A stretch of DNA of 64,000 nucleotides from Collybia mongolica (Eukaryota > Basidiomycota > Agaricomycetes > Agaricales > Clitocybaceae). Below, piece by piece: positions 45,402 through 57,818 of the stretch. Each line of letters opens with the position of its first letter. Position 1 is the stretch's first letter. The notes beneath the pieces are model-generated. The model did no database searches. It was not told where the DNA came from and was given only the letters and a program-made list of their open reading frames with translations. Both the position numbers and the translations under genes were made by a program. Location: assembly GCA_013420905.1 (NCBI GenBank), contig JAAXNY010000010.1, positions 186,001 to 250,000 on the forward strand, read 5' to 3'.

Positions 45402-47716
45402 TCATGACTTCAACTCCTCTGTCAAACTGTGCCAAAATGCACACCTCGCCGATAAGGCCTCTGTAACATTTTCCGATACGATGTTTTGAGGTTGGAGTTG
45501 AATATGGGGGCTTCCGTCCGTTGTAAGGACGGACTAGGGCCAGAGATGAACAGTCAGAAGAAAGTACCTACGAGGTTCAAAATTTACCACGCACAGTCCA
45601 CGACGCGGCCGATCCATTTTCTGTGGTCGGTTTCCCTGAAGCTACAAAGCTAATCCAGAAGTCATCCATGATAGCAAATAGCAGTCTGTCATCTTCGTTT
45701 TCAGAGGCTGATCCTGAGAAGAAAGCAGCAAGTTCGTCACTATGGAAAGACCCGAGATGAGGGTTTTCATAGCTAGGAGAAATTCAGACAAGCGTTATGC
45801 TTGGTATAGCTTTGTGCACGCACTGGTAATGGTAGGCCCCCAAACCCGTCTGGCTCACGGCACCGGTTATCATGCCAGCAGTGCATATATAGCGCATCTC
45901 GCCGTACATCTGTTGGCCCTGAAGACTGAAAGATCCATTATATTCACTCAGTGGATAGAATTCCGACACAGCTTTATCGAATGATGGCCTGGTGAAGGTT
46001 GTGAATTGTCCTTTGATAAAATTGTAGACCGTCGTTTCTGTGGCATTGGGCATTGATGTGTTCGCAGACCCGTCCCTGAGAGATGCCGACCAATGCGCTC
46101 CTTCGTTCGCGTTGGAACTGAAGTGGAAAGAGTTGGTTGAGTCACAGGTCAAGTACTTCTGTGTTTCACCCACCCGAAAAGCACCGGGACATGAGCAAAT
46201 CTTCCATTGCTGAAAGCCTCCACCGGTCTTTCAGCAAGGAACGTGCCGTCAATGATCGGTGCAAATGTGAAGAGCGTCGAGGCTCTGGCTCCAATGATGT
46301 GGCTTCCTGCCAGAGCGAGCGTGCTACTGTTTACGGATCTCAAACACGACATCACATCAGGTTCCCTCGATGGATTGCACCCCCTGAATAGAAGGAGGAA
46401 ATATTCAGAAAAAGCCGGTTAATGTAAACGAACGAAACACTTACGCAAGCCCGGAAAACTGGTCCAATATATCCTGAACATAGGTGTCCGTGTACGAGGG
46501 TAGGTAACTGAGAGATGGACTATCTCCCATCGCCGCTCTGAAGAGTCCTCCGGCATTGCCTCCGTCTCCGAGTAGCTAGACGGGGTTAGGTTAGCAACAT
46601 CAGGCCTAGAAGCCTACGTGATTACCTGGAACATTGTCGAACCAGCTCCTGCAGATTGGCCCCAGATCGTAACACGCCTGTAGACAGAATGTTAATGGGT
46701 TGGACCCATACATGAGGAGATCCAGGCGTTCTCACTTGCTGTCGCCACCAAAGTGGCATATATAGCGCTGAACCCATCGGAGGGCTGCGCGCTTCGACGC
46801 GGATCAGGCGAGACAACAATGAATAATGTATATTTGGCGAACCTGATCAAGAAGGCCGGCATTCAGTACGCCATTTTCTTTGACTTGAGGTCCACCTATT
46901 CCTCTAATGATGAATGGTAATGATCAGGGCCCCCAAGTGATCGGCCCTCACCGAGGAAACCGAATTGACCGAGGCGGTACTCGAAGGAGACGAATATCGC
47001 TGATTGATTGGATTGTAGTATTGGGTTTGGTGTTGCACTATGTGTGTCTCCCCCCTGAAACCCGCCACCTGGGGCAGGAAATAAGACACTGGATTCATTA
47101 TAAGATACATTTAAATTCTAAAGCGATTACCGTGGAACCAGACCAATACTGGTAGCGTGGTGCCGGGTTTTTGCGACGCAGGAATGTAGACCTGAGATAT
47201 TGAAAGAGGCCGTTCCGTGTTAGGGGATTTTGGGAGGAGGTCTAATTAAGAAACCAACATACATTTCCGAACAGACAATCTTCAGATGTGCTTGTAGTAA
47301 CAGTTGTTTGGGTGGTCGATATGCAGGCTTTTCCAAACTACATCAGGTGTGTCGCGTAAGTACGTGTACCATAATTGAAGTGGTCTTGATGCCATTTACT
47401 TGCGTTGCATTCACCTGCCCAAGGTGTTGGGTGGGAGGGACGACCGGAGCCCGCCATCGGAGGTCTCCGATTGGTGCATCCGCATATCGAATTCCACGAT
47501 ACTGGATGATTCCTGTATTGCTGTCTTGAAAGCCCACAAATGTACCGTCTGTCCAGGTGGGAAATCACCGATAGGTCAGGGCACGAATCGATAGTTTCGC
47601 TTTCACTCACAGTCTAATGTGACTGTCGGAGGATCTGTCAACGAGTGCCCAGAGGCTGTGGTTTTGCTGAGAGCAGAACATAGAGATAAAAACAGGAAAA
47701 TGATATAGAATATCAT
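45402..47716 (-). CDS. secreted type-B carboxylesterase/lipase
   Basis: A multi-exon gene starting with a signal peptide (MIFYIIFLFLSLCSALS). Blocks typical of the family follow in order: YRGIRYADAPIGDLRWRAP, SEDCLFGNVYIP, VLVWFHGGGFQGG, VSFEYRLGQFGFL, and the nucleophile motif VTIWGQSAGAGSTMFQ (serine of GQSAG near 46650). Later come DGTFLAERPVEAF and the catalytic His in HLGSFHSDELAAFF. The last exon (SVLTTDGSPHIQL to the stop at 45402) was reached through a GTGCGT...CCCTAG intron; without that intron the protein would stop at 45577, too early for the family. It should hydrolyse ester bonds of lipids or esters outside the cell. All three triad regions appear intact. Confidence 0.88.
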
Positions 47717-48790
47717 GATGGAAATGAGTTTAGGGGATACTAAGGAGGTTAAAGTCCTCTGTGCGGGCAGGCGGCCAAATTGTGTATCTCGCGAAGAAAA
47801 GTAGGTGGTTCGCTAATGTATGTGGCTTCTTAAACACCCCTTCTTCTTTTAAGTACCATGTTTCCGTTTATTTTTGGGATATAAAGAGAATTTATGGAGA
47901 TAGTTCGGAGCTGTGTAGGGGATGACTGCTCTCTAGCTTGCTCGTGTTTGGAGAGGAGACTCACCTCGGGTTGTTCGATTCTGACGTCGTTAGGGGTTAC
48001 ATTGAAATGCATCGGTTCCTAGGGGTCTTAAGTTTGAGCTATCTCCAATAATTAGTGAATTTGGTGGGTGCGGTGAGAATGAGTTGTTCTCGGGCCGTGG
48101 GGCTGGGAATGCAGGAATCAATACCGCGTGATCTCCACGCCTCATTCGTTATTTTCTGACGTTCTTTGACTGTGATGTAGGAGGTGTACAGTAACTGTTC
48201 AAAATGCCATGCGTGCGATACACACCTTTTCTTGGGTGTTTACAATATCAAGTATAGATTGGAAAGCTCAGCCCATGATGGTCACAAAAATACCTGAATA
48301 TGAAAGAAGACGTGACTTGTGAGGGAAGAACTCGACAGACAGTATTTGCATGGTCGCAGGTATTTGAGAATGGGCTGTAAACGAACCTCAGTATTTAAAT
48401 ACTCAGGTATAACGAGTCAGGAAGAGTCAGGAATATACATCATGCAAGCCTTCAGCCACCATTTCCTTTATACTATTAGTAAAATCTTCAAGGCCATTAG
48501 CGGATAAACCTGAAGATCGAGAGCCACATTTTCGATAACATTGCCCGAGGTGTGTCAATAATAGCATGAAAGGGGAAGGGCAAAAAAAGTCACCCATCAT
48601 CTAGAGAGCCAATGAATGTTGACTGTCCTTTAGCTTAAGTAGGCGGAAGCTTTCCGCGCGGTACCTTGAAACCTTGGGTTGCGGCGGCGATGCAATGACC
48701 TCGGTGGGTGGATTTGTTGTATGAGCATTGAATATAAACTGAATTATGTACAGGTAGTGCCTTCTAAATGACCTAGACAAGTGAGTTAGG
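47717..48790. other. gene-free stretch
   Basis: About 1.1 kb between the carboxylesterase and the MFS transporter, both on the minus strand. No gene or element recognised. Confidence 0.55.
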
Positions 48791-50751
48791 TTATACCCAT
48801 GGGGTCCCCTTCCGTCTGGACACCTGGTATCGAGTAACGGCAAAACATAAAGCACAACATGTTACACACAACCCAGAGAATAGGATCGGCCTCCACCAGA
48901 TGAAGGATGTCGAAAGTAATGCGCCGGCAATTGGAGTCCCTAAAGCTGTATAAATATATGTAACTTACAATGTGGGTGAACCTACCGACGAGTCCACCAA
49001 GGCCTTGGAATTATTCGTCATAAGTGACGACGTTATACTAAAGGCCACATGACGCACCAGTAAAAGTATAACAAATCCCCAATCGAGCACCGATTTCGCT
49101 GTCTTTCTCTGCCAAGAATGCTATCGCCGGCGTAAGAAGACTGATACCTGTCTCAAGACAGGGTTAAATGAGCCCGAAAGAAATGAAAAAAGTTAACTTG
49201 CAGGCTCCGGAGAAGAAACCATATAACAATGCATAAATAATAGTTCCCACGACATTCTTTACAGCTAGACTGCAGTATACGAGGATGGCGGTGATGGTCA
49301 TACATGAGATGAGGACATTGAACACTCCGATTCGACCGGCAAGCATATTAGGAAGTATCCGTCCAATAGTGCTTGCACCATTGAGCATCACCAACTGTAG
49401 TGCCCAATAAGTGTATTGACCAATCAAACGATGACCAAGGGAGAAACTCACTGTGTAGAATGCGAAATTGTTATCAAGCCCGTTTGTGATGGCGTTAAGC
49501 TGCAAGAAGAAGATGGGGATGTACAATCCGGACATCAAGACGACCGTCCTAGAACAATTCTCAGTATGTTCGTGCGCGAGCCATAAAGTATTCTTCACCC
49601 TATTACCATTAATACATATGGCGGATCTCGGAGGAATACCTGAAAGTCGCCGAGGGTGCTCCCCTGCTTCCGGGACATGAATGGAAGCCTGGGCTTCATC
49701 AGCAGCAACGCGATAGCGAGAAGGCCTGTGAGGAGGCCTGCACTCGCCCGGACTCCAGCATGGAATCCAACAGGTCCATGAAACAGCCGGTTGAGCATGA
49801 TAGGATGCACAGCACCACCAATAGCAGCTCCCTATGATTTATTCATATCAATATAACTGTCGATTATGAAAGTTAGACGAACTGAAGCGGCGATCCCCAT
49901 TGTTATTGCCCGACGGCGCCTAAAGTAATGTGCCAATAGTCCAAACATTGGAACATACGTGATTCCAACGGCAATGCCCACGCCCAGTCCCTGAGAAAGG
50001 AATACCTAAGAGTCTGTGAATGCGTGTGTGTGTGTGTGGGGGGGTGACAGGGGAAAGCCAGGAAGACGAACTTGATAGTACTGTTCTGGCTGTGATATTG
50101 AAAGCATGAATATGCAGAATGCAAAGAGGGACGAGCCTCCGATCACGAGGTGATAGCTGGTGAAGCGAGATGGACAGGGAGTCACGGTATACCAACTACA
50201 TGAGGAAAGAGCGGACGCACAAGTATCCAGTGTCAAATCCCCTGCCAGTAATGAGCCCCAATGAGAGGGCGAGACACAACTGAGTGCCACCAATCCAGCT
50301 GTGTATATTCCATTAAGACAGGTATTGGTATTTCAGACAGAACTGTTAGTACCTGATTTGAGATGATGTGTACTGTCCCTTCAGGTAATCTCGAACATAA
50401 AAGTCTATTACCACATGACATTCAGCCAATGCTAGGGAGCAGAGGGAGTAATGGCAAAGAGTTACCATTATAAACCCCATACGCGTTGATGTATCTGGAC
50501 AACATTAATGGTGCTCTCCAGCCAGAATTAGGTCATGGACCCACCCGAAAGTACAAAACTGGCCAAGCCATCTTCGAAATGTTCACACTAAACCATCATA
50601 TCCACAAAGATAGTAATACTTACACCCCAAAAAGGACAGACCAAGCTCTCCAACCGCCCTCCAGAAAATCATCTTCCTCAGATAGATCCATCAGGTCAGG
50701 CATCTGCACCCCCGTTTTCTCTGACTCTGATTCCAGATCATGGGATGCCAT
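48791..50751 (-). CDS. monocarboxylate-type MFS transporter
   Basis: A multi-exon gene with start at 50751 (MASHDLESESEKTGVQMPDL, an acidic cytosolic N-terminus), then GGWRAWSVLFG, INAYGVYN, DFYVRDYLKGQYTSSQISWI, YHLVIGGSSLFAFCIFMLS, GVGIAVGITYVPMFGLLAHY with FRRRRAITMGIAASGAAIGG. Further blocks are HPIMLNRLF, GASTIGRILPNMLAGRIGVF and AIAFLAEKDSEIGARLGIC. These match fungal Mch-like permeases (MFS with 12 helices), usually proposed to move monocarboxylates or related small molecules through the plasma membrane. The frame appears intact; exon borders are mostly GT...AG and were checked at the first three junctions only. The upstream ATG 63 bp before 50751 gives a less typical N-terminus. Confidence 0.86.
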
Positions 50752-51670
50752 AGCTTGTGTATCCTCTGGGCAGCGTCGGATGCCAGGTTCCTCAGCAGTG
50801 ATAAAAAAGGACACAGGAGATGGTGAGGGTGCTCTTGCAACGCAATCTTTTCCCCCACTGCCCGACGGTGGGAACAGAATTAATTTGACAGGACCACGAG
50901 GTGAGAGGAAACATACATTTTGACAGATAAAGCCGACAAAAGATTCCTCATTTGCGACCCTAGTCCCATAACGAGATCCTTAAAATTCCCCTTCCCCCGG
51001 TTCAGGAATAAGGCATGGTCCAACAAAGTACAGGATAGCAGAGCCCAAGATCTCCCTCAAATGTAAATTGACGTCAATGCAAAGGCACAAGACTCAAATC
51101 ACATAAGGACAAAGGATGGTGCATCATCAATATTTTAGTTAAGCTTGTTGAACTTAGCAGCAAGAGAAGGAAAGAGTGAGAATAAAAGAGTGAATTGAGA
51201 TAACAAAATTAATGTACATAATTGCTCGTATAAATACATAAATAATATAACTCCTATAGTACTAGTAAATCATATGTGAGTCCGTTATAAAAAACAAATG
51301 CAAAACTAATATGTCCATGTGATTATACATGTCATGTAAAATGTCCGTGTGGTGTGACTAGTAAGCCGGATCACCCTATTCTAACAAAGCTGAATTAAAT
51401 CAATGTTCAGCAGTGCTAGGACAAAAAGAGTGGTGGTCAAGCCTAACAGATATGTATGAGGGAGCTTACCCTATGAAAGAATAAGTGACTTGTAGAGGGA
51501 AGAGCCAGAAAGAGTGTATTTACTTGATTAGTTTTGACTGGGTATCAATTAAAAAGAACAAATTTATATGCAAATGCCTTGCCTACCGAATGGGGAGCTT
51601 GCTCATGTGCACAATAGGGTCATTCAAAGTTGAACTTTTGTGACACAGTGTGACCATTAGGATAGCAAGG
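50752..51670. other. transition from genic to AT-rich repeat DNA
   Basis: 5' flank of the MFS gene, then from about 51.0 kb AT-rich sequence with few CpG. No gene recognised. Confidence 0.5.
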
Positions 51671-51843
51671 AGGTCTTTACACTAAGCCACATAACCTGTG
51701 TGGACTCCATGCGGACTCATTTGGCAGGACACTCAGCCAGATGACAATCCATGTCCATGCCAAGTCTGCATCAATCCACATAGTTTTATGCAGACACATG
51801 GACAAGCACAGACAGGCAGCTTGCAGAGTCCATGTGGCCAGTC
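51671..51843 (+). repeat. ~175-bp dispersed repeat, copy 1
   Basis: Begins aggtctttacactaagccac and ends near catgtggccagtc. It matches copies at 53775-53938 (inverted), 54981-55172 and 63351-63525. Internal short 'tggactc' units repeat. No coding capacity. Confidence 0.9.
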
Positions 51844-53241
51844 TCACTGCAGGCAGGTGCTGATATGCCCTCTGAACATGTTATGGTCCTATGTTGAATT
51901 TATAAGCATTAAGTGTATAATAATATTGTCAGATTTAATTGAATTATAGATAGAATAAACTCAAACATGAATCCAAAATAAAAGCACAGTGCCTATTTGC
52001 AGTATTATATCTAAATAAACTTGCAAAATATAATTCATGTGATATTCTTGATTTATTTACAATAAACTCAACAGATGAATTTTGGTTTTAGGTTAGCATT
52101 TATGGAGAGTTTATTTTGTAATAAAAGTCAATCAGATCTCAATAAATGCTGCAAGTATACATGTACATGACTCAAGGTTATATGGCCCAATCACTATGAA
52201 AAATATATTCACTATATATGCAGAGCACCTCTATACTGCAGTATAGTCAGTCAGTATCTGGCTGGGTATTGTATTGAGGATAACAACAGTCAAGTATTGT
52301 TGATTCCTTATACAGATTACAAGTATTACAACCCCATCTCTGGTTCAGTGTTATCCTCAAATGTCAGCATGAGCTAGCTCTAAATTAGGATGTAGAAATG
52401 GAATAAGTGATGTGTAACATACCTGATCTACAGGCATGACATGGACATGGCCTTCATAATTTCCTACCATTTTTGTTAGCCCAAAGTGTGAGACCACTTG
52501 CAAGAGTTCCAAAATGTGAAGTTGATTGGTTTCTGCCTTGTAATAAAGCCTCCAGCAAATCCAAATTTTGGATATGGGTCAGAAAGGGAATTGCATCAAA
52601 CATGGCTGTGCACCAAAATATACATTGACTTCTTTACTTCACTGGCAAAGCAAAAAGTATATTCAAGTATATCTGTACTTTACAGTCCCCCACATGTCCT
52701 TGTGGACTCTGCATGGACTCACTTTCTTCTATTATAAATTACTTACTTATTCTTTTACTTACTGACAATCTACATAATTGATAGGAAAATAACATATATT
52801 ATTACTGAATATAATACATGGATAGTAAAATATAATTTAATATGGGTGGGGCCCCCACTTCCGCCCCCCTGTTGTCATTGTTGGCCCCCGTGGCATCATC
52901 AGTGGCCTGGGTTTCAGTGGCAGCAGCACTGGCCACTTTTCTTGTTGTTGTCCCTGTTCTCGTTGTTGTTGTCATCCTTGTGGTGGTGGTGGTTGTCTTT
53001 GTTGTGGTTGTCATTGCTGTTGCACCATTGTTGGTGCTGCTGCTGCTGCTGCTATTGCCATTGTTGCTGCAGGCCTTGTCAGCACCATTGCTGCTGCTGC
53101 CATTGCTGTCTTCATTGTTGTCATTGTCATTGCTGTTGCCACCTTCCTCAGGCCCGCCCTGCATTCACAGTTAGGTGTGCTGGAGCACCCTGGGCATTGG
53201 CGGCCGTATCCTTCTTGTCTCAGGTTCCTGAAGTGGGGGGG
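51844..53241. other. AT-rich repeat-like DNA with a trinucleotide-rich block
   Basis: No gene seen. A small inverted pair (ttgaggataac / gttatcctcaa) lies at about 52274-52365. From about 52840 to 53160 the sequence is an imperfect array of TTG/TGC-type trinucleotides, which produces long spurious ORFs on both strands. Confidence 0.55.
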
Positions 53242-53594
53242 GATGCGCTGCATGGTGAGTGCATAGGTGAGTGGCAATGTGGGACGCACCTCAATCTGCC
53301 TCTCAGGGTGCCCTTTCCTTGTCGTCCCCTTGTTCCAGGTCCATTTCCACCCCTCACCCCACATTGTTTTGGCATTTGTTGGTGTTTGTTGGTGTTGGGT
53401 GTGTTGGATGCATTGGGTGTGTCAGGCACATTGGTGTTGGCATTGTGGTTGCATTGGTGTTGGCGTTGCTGGTTTGGTGGGCATCATTGATGTGGTTGAA
53501 CAGAACCAACAAAGACATGGCAACGGTAATGTGACCATCGCACGTGCTTTGTCACATGATTTTAAGATGTGGACTTCAGGCTGGCTTACCTTCT

Positions 53595-53700
53595 AGCTAT
53601 GAATGCCTGTCTTGCCCAATGGTTATGAACATGAAAAATATTATGTAATGCTCATCCCTGTGTGCATTCGAATCTAGTTGGATGCAAGTTTTTCAGCACC
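53595..53700 (+). repeat. tRNA-like (SINE-like) segment with A- and B-box
   Basis: On the plus strand 'cttgcccaatggtta' (about 53611-53625) resembles a Pol III A box and 'cattcgaatct' (about 53665-53675) a B box, spaced as in tRNA genes. The minus-strand counterpart in the second arm (about 55245-55345) has 'cttgcccaacagtta' and 'tgttcaaacct'. No full cloverleaf could be folded by eye, so it is called tRNA-derived rather than a tRNA. Confidence 0.45.
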
Positions 53701-53774
53701 ATTATGTTATGTTCTTAATAACAAATGGTATAAAAATTATATTAATAATCTGATTACTAATATTATTAGTCATG

Positions 53775-53938
53775 GTCAGCCATGCAGACTCTACACGTTG
53801 TCTGTCTGTGCTTGTCCATGTGTCCGTGTAAAATTACATGGATTGTCATCTGGCTGAGTGTCATGCCAAATGAGTCCATGCGGACTCCATGTGGAGTCTG
53901 TGTGTCTGCACAGGTTATGTGGCTTAGTGTAAAGACCT
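53775..53938 (-). repeat. ~175-bp dispersed repeat, copy 2 (inverted)
   Basis: Reverse complement starts aggtctttacactaagccac, as in copies 1, 3 and 4. It forms the outer end of inverted arm 1. Confidence 0.9.
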
Positions 53939-54980
53939 CTGACACACATCTGGTTTGGGCACTGGGGTGGTTGGCACTACTTGGCCTAGACAGCACATCT
54001 AGGGGTGTACACCTACCCACTGGGTGATGGTTCTACCATATGGAATACACCACTGCACCACCCATATCCACCATGTTAGCTGCTCACTAGCAGATGTGGG
54101 CAGGTAGTCACTGGTGATGTGGCAGGTGCCTCTGTGGTTCTTGTTGCAGCCCTTATTGTTGTGATTTGGCAGTTGTTATTATCACTGAGAGGGGCGGGTA
54201 TGAGAGAGGGTGATGGTATCCATGGCAGTAGGACCTGGTATTGTATTTGGCAGTGTTGTGCACAATTACCAGGCAGGGAGGTCATGGGAGGGACAGCTGG
54301 GGATGTAGTGGTGGTGGTTGACAATAAGGCTGATGAGTGATGTGGCACCCATCAACAATACCCAGCCATTGCCAGTAATGGCCAAGAGTGGGCAGCAGGG
54401 GGTCATTATAATAAAAAGCACCTTGGACTGGCAAGCTCATATTGCTAAATGGTTAATCTGCATGCTTTATGCACATGACATATAACCTTGAGGCCTTGTA
54501 TTTGACTCTCCAAAATATTGCATTTTTGTGCATTAAATAAGCAATGGTAACTATGATTAAGCAAGCAATTTGGACAGTCTGCATGGACTCCATGAGGAGT
54601 TGTTTTAAGCTGTGTCTGAGCATCAAACTAACAGTATGGATTTATGGACTTAGCTTTGACTTGGCTTAGATGCAGACTGCCAATTAAGCAGGGCTCCCTG
54701 CCAAACAGGGTCTGAGCTAGTCTGCAGACATCTGCATTTGTCTGTGTGGTCTGTGTGGCTCATATAGCTCAGTGTAAAGTCCCCAGAGAAGCTACTGAGT
54801 TGGTTGTGTATTTGGAATATACAAATATAGATCTACATTTTCAAGTTTGTTAATTCTTTTACACAGTCCATCTCTGAGAGTCTGAGTCCCTACTTTACCA
54901 GCTGACTTGTTTTTAAAGGGAGTGCCTAGATATATATGGTTACCTTTTGTTGTTGGATATTTGTATAGGTGTTAGAATGG
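53939..54980. other. spacer between inverted arms
   Basis: No gene. At about 54431-54515 another tRNA-like stretch is visible ('attgctaaatggttaatc' ... 'gtatttgactctc'). At about 54572-54784 there is a strongly diverged inverted relative of the ~175-bp repeat, ending 'ctcagtgtaaagtcccc'. Confidence 0.5.
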
Positions 54981-55683
54981 AGGTCTTTACACTAAGCCAC
55001 ATAACCTGTGCAGATTCCATGTGGACACGTGGACTCCACATGGACTCATTTGGCAGGACACTCAGCCAAATGACAATCCGTGTCTGTGCCGAGTCTGCAT
55101 CAATCTGTGTAATTTCATGCAGACACGTGGACAAGCACAGACAGACAGCTTGCAGAGTCCACATGGCCAGTCGATTACTAATATAAATTTTATTTACTCA
55201 AATTATATATACTATTTGCTATTAATAACATAACATAATGGCGCTGAAAAACTTGCATCCAATTAGGTTTGAACACATACAGGCATGAACATTACGTAAT
55301 ATGTTTGGCATACATAACTGTTGGGCAAGGCAGGCATTCCTAGCTACAGGCTCACTGGCCTCAAGCCAACAGACTTAGGTCACATGATCATGAGGCACAT
55401 GCAATGGTCACATTACCATTGCCATGTCTTCATTGGTTCTCTTCAACCACATCAACAATGCCTGCCAAACCACCAACACCAACACCAAGGCCGATGCACC
55501 CACACCACCAATGCCAATGCACTGAATGCCAACCAATGTCAACATGACGACACACAAGATGGTGTGGGGTGAAGGATAGAAATGGATGCGGAACAAGGGG
55601 ACAATGAGGAAAGGGTGCCCCGAGGTGCAGAACCAGGTGAGTCTTACACTGCCACTCACCCACATGCTCACCATGCAGCATGT
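54981..55683 (+). repeat. inverted arm 2 of the ~700-bp element
   Basis: Plus-strand counterpart of 53242-53938. It contains ~175-bp repeat copy 3 (54981-55172), then 'ataacataatggcgctgaaaaacttgcatccaa', the tRNA-like part on the minus strand and an ACC/CCA-rich part. Differences from arm 1 are mostly single-base changes and small indels. Confidence 0.8.
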
Positions 55684-57130
55684 TGAAAGGGGGCTCCTGG
55701 GCTATACATGTGCTGATGCTATGTAATGTAATCTCTTACACACACACACCAAATCTAATAATCAACACACAAATGGTAGCAATTGCCTGTTTGAGTTCAG
55801 GTTTGAGTGCTTGGAAGCACTAAGTTTTGAATAGTACTAGTCAAGGCCTTTTTCACTGATCTCTTGACAGGTTTGATTCGGACAAAGCCCTAACACAAGT
55901 TTAAGGCTTGCTAGGTATATTTTTATAATATCTTTTGATCCAATAGACTGAGTACCAAGTGTACGCTCAATTATTAATGATCCCAAGTGGATCTATAAGT
56001 CCAAGTGACTTATTAAAACAAACAGTGCCAAGTGCACCAAAGGCCAAGTGCCTAGTTCCAATGGACAATGTGAGTACTAAGTTCCAAATGAACTGGACTC
56101 TTCAATTCTGTGATCTCTTCAACCAAATGCTTTGGAACAATTCTAATCAAGACAACTTGAAGCAATCTGACCCTTAATTTGTGCATGCAATAGTGTTTCA
56201 ACAAATATAATTTGTATACCCTATAGTAGTGCGAAGTGGGGGCAAGATTCCTTGCCTTTGTGCTACTTATCTACAGTCTATTTATAGTGTACAAACTAAA
56301 TATCATAAAGAATTATAAATTTTATATGGAACAGTGCTCCCCTGCACCAAGGGTCTTGCATTTAATGCTGACTTGTCCTCTACGACTTGGTGCACATGCC
56401 ATACATGCCAATTATGTCATTACTTGTTACTTAACCAATATTGAAAGAGCTGGCTAAACTCTTATCAATGCCCAGCCACACACTTGGTTATTTAAAACAG
56501 CACAGCACTGTCTTTTACTTCCCCTGATCATTCCGGTTGTTATTTACAGTGTCCTGTTTCTTCTGGTAGTTAACACCAAGTGCCCCTGACTAGGCTTGGG
56601 TTGTGCAAGTCCCGAATTTACAATTTCTTCTCCTATTAATGATGATCCCCAGACTAATGATATCATACTACAATGGTTACTTATGAATTAAGATACTGAG
56701 GTTGTAACTGGGCATGGTGAATAGGACTAATAATAGGCCATACTCATAGTCCTCTGTACTGATAGTGTATTACCCATTAGACTAGTTCACCCTGATTAGC
56801 CATCTTGGAGCTCAATTCTAATCCTCTATTACTGTTTACTTGGTTATTAGAAATGATACTAATAGCCTTACTTGTTGACTTTATAAGTGCAAACAGTTTC
56901 GGGCCCTATCATCTCCCCCACACCACAAATGTAGACTGTCCCCAGTCTCTCTTTGCTGGCATGTTGGTCCAATACTTTGGGTCTGCATGTGTCTAATCAT
57001 CCAGTACAAGGTTGCAGCGGCTCCTGCTTTTAGACAGGTAGGTGTGTGATGTTGGGATTGAGCCTAGAGGTCTATTTTCCATCATAATCATGACAGTTAT
57101 ATATTTCTCCTGAGAGAGTACTTGACATTT
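55684..57130. other. AT-rich repeat DNA without recognisable gene
   Basis: About 1.4 kb downstream (3') of the broken retrotransposon on its own strand. Integrase and a long terminal repeat would be expected here or nearby, but I could not recognise either. Confidence 0.5.
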
Positions 57131-57308
57131 GGACATCGCTTTGCAGATATTTCAGTCATCTGAGCATTTCTTTCATTATTTTTCTGACACTTCAGCAAGA
57201 GATCAGTGCTCCTGCTCATCCTTTAGAGCTTTGCAATGCAGGGTTGTGTATTTTAAAAGGCTCTTGCTTTTGCTATGTTTTAGACAATTTGGACTTTACA
57301 GCCCATTT

Positions 57309-57545
57309 CTAAACTCCTTTGCTATTTGTTTCCACTACCAAATTCTGTACTCCAATAAACCAATAATAACATGCCATTAGAACTCTCATTAATCTGAATA
57401 GTTCTCGTTTGGGTTGTGAGAAGCATGCTTTGCACTCATTTAGAGTTATTGAGTTGATTCTAGCATAGTGCTTTCTCCCAGGTATATCAGGGTCTTCCTG
57501 ATAGATATAGTAGCCTATGGCTTTCCATGACATATCTACTGACAA
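57309..57545 (-). pseudogene. RNase H remnant of the gypsy element
   Basis: A short open stretch with SVDMSWKAIGYYIYQ and FSQPKRELFRLMRVLMA. This matches the RNase H domain that follows reverse transcriptase in these elements (usual form VDTSW.A.GYY..Q and ..SQPKRELYGL). Stops separate it from the reverse transcriptase frame. Confidence 0.7.
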
Positions 57546-57818
57546 TACAACAGGGGTATTCTATGTGTAATTAATTGGACGGAGCATGGGGCTATTTTTA
57601 AGTGCATCTAATAATAGCTATTGTGCTTTGTCTTGCTCTGGCCCACATATCCAAGGTTCACTACTTCTAGTTAACTTTTGAATAGGTTGGCCTATATGGG
57701 CAAAGTCTTTAATGAAATTCCTGCATACACCAATAGTTCCCATGTAAGTGCATACCTCACTGACATCTTTGCATGGTCCCCATCTTTCAACTACACCAAT
57801 CCTATTGGTAGTAGGTTT

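Larger units (their letters stand above)
53242..53938 (-). repeat. inverted arm 1 of a ~700-bp duplicated element
   Basis: Read on the minus strand from 53938 this matches, imperfectly but along its whole length, the plus-strand segment 54981-55683. It includes the ~175-bp repeat at one end, an AT-rich part, a tRNA-like part, an ACC/CCA-rich part and a shared end block 'ccactcacc..atgc.ctcaccatgcagc'. The arms face each other across about 1.04 kb. Confidence 0.8.

Noticed and set aside
52274..52365. Small inverted repeat (ttgaggataac / gttatcctcaa) resembling a MITE
   Set aside because: Only 11 bp per arm, no target duplication seen and no second copy in the window.
52802..53490. Overlapping ORFs of 110-214 aa on both strands, rich in Leu/Val, Cys/Trp or Asn/Ser/Thr
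   Set aside because: Product of an imperfect trinucleotide array; all frames stay open for the same reason and no domain is visible.
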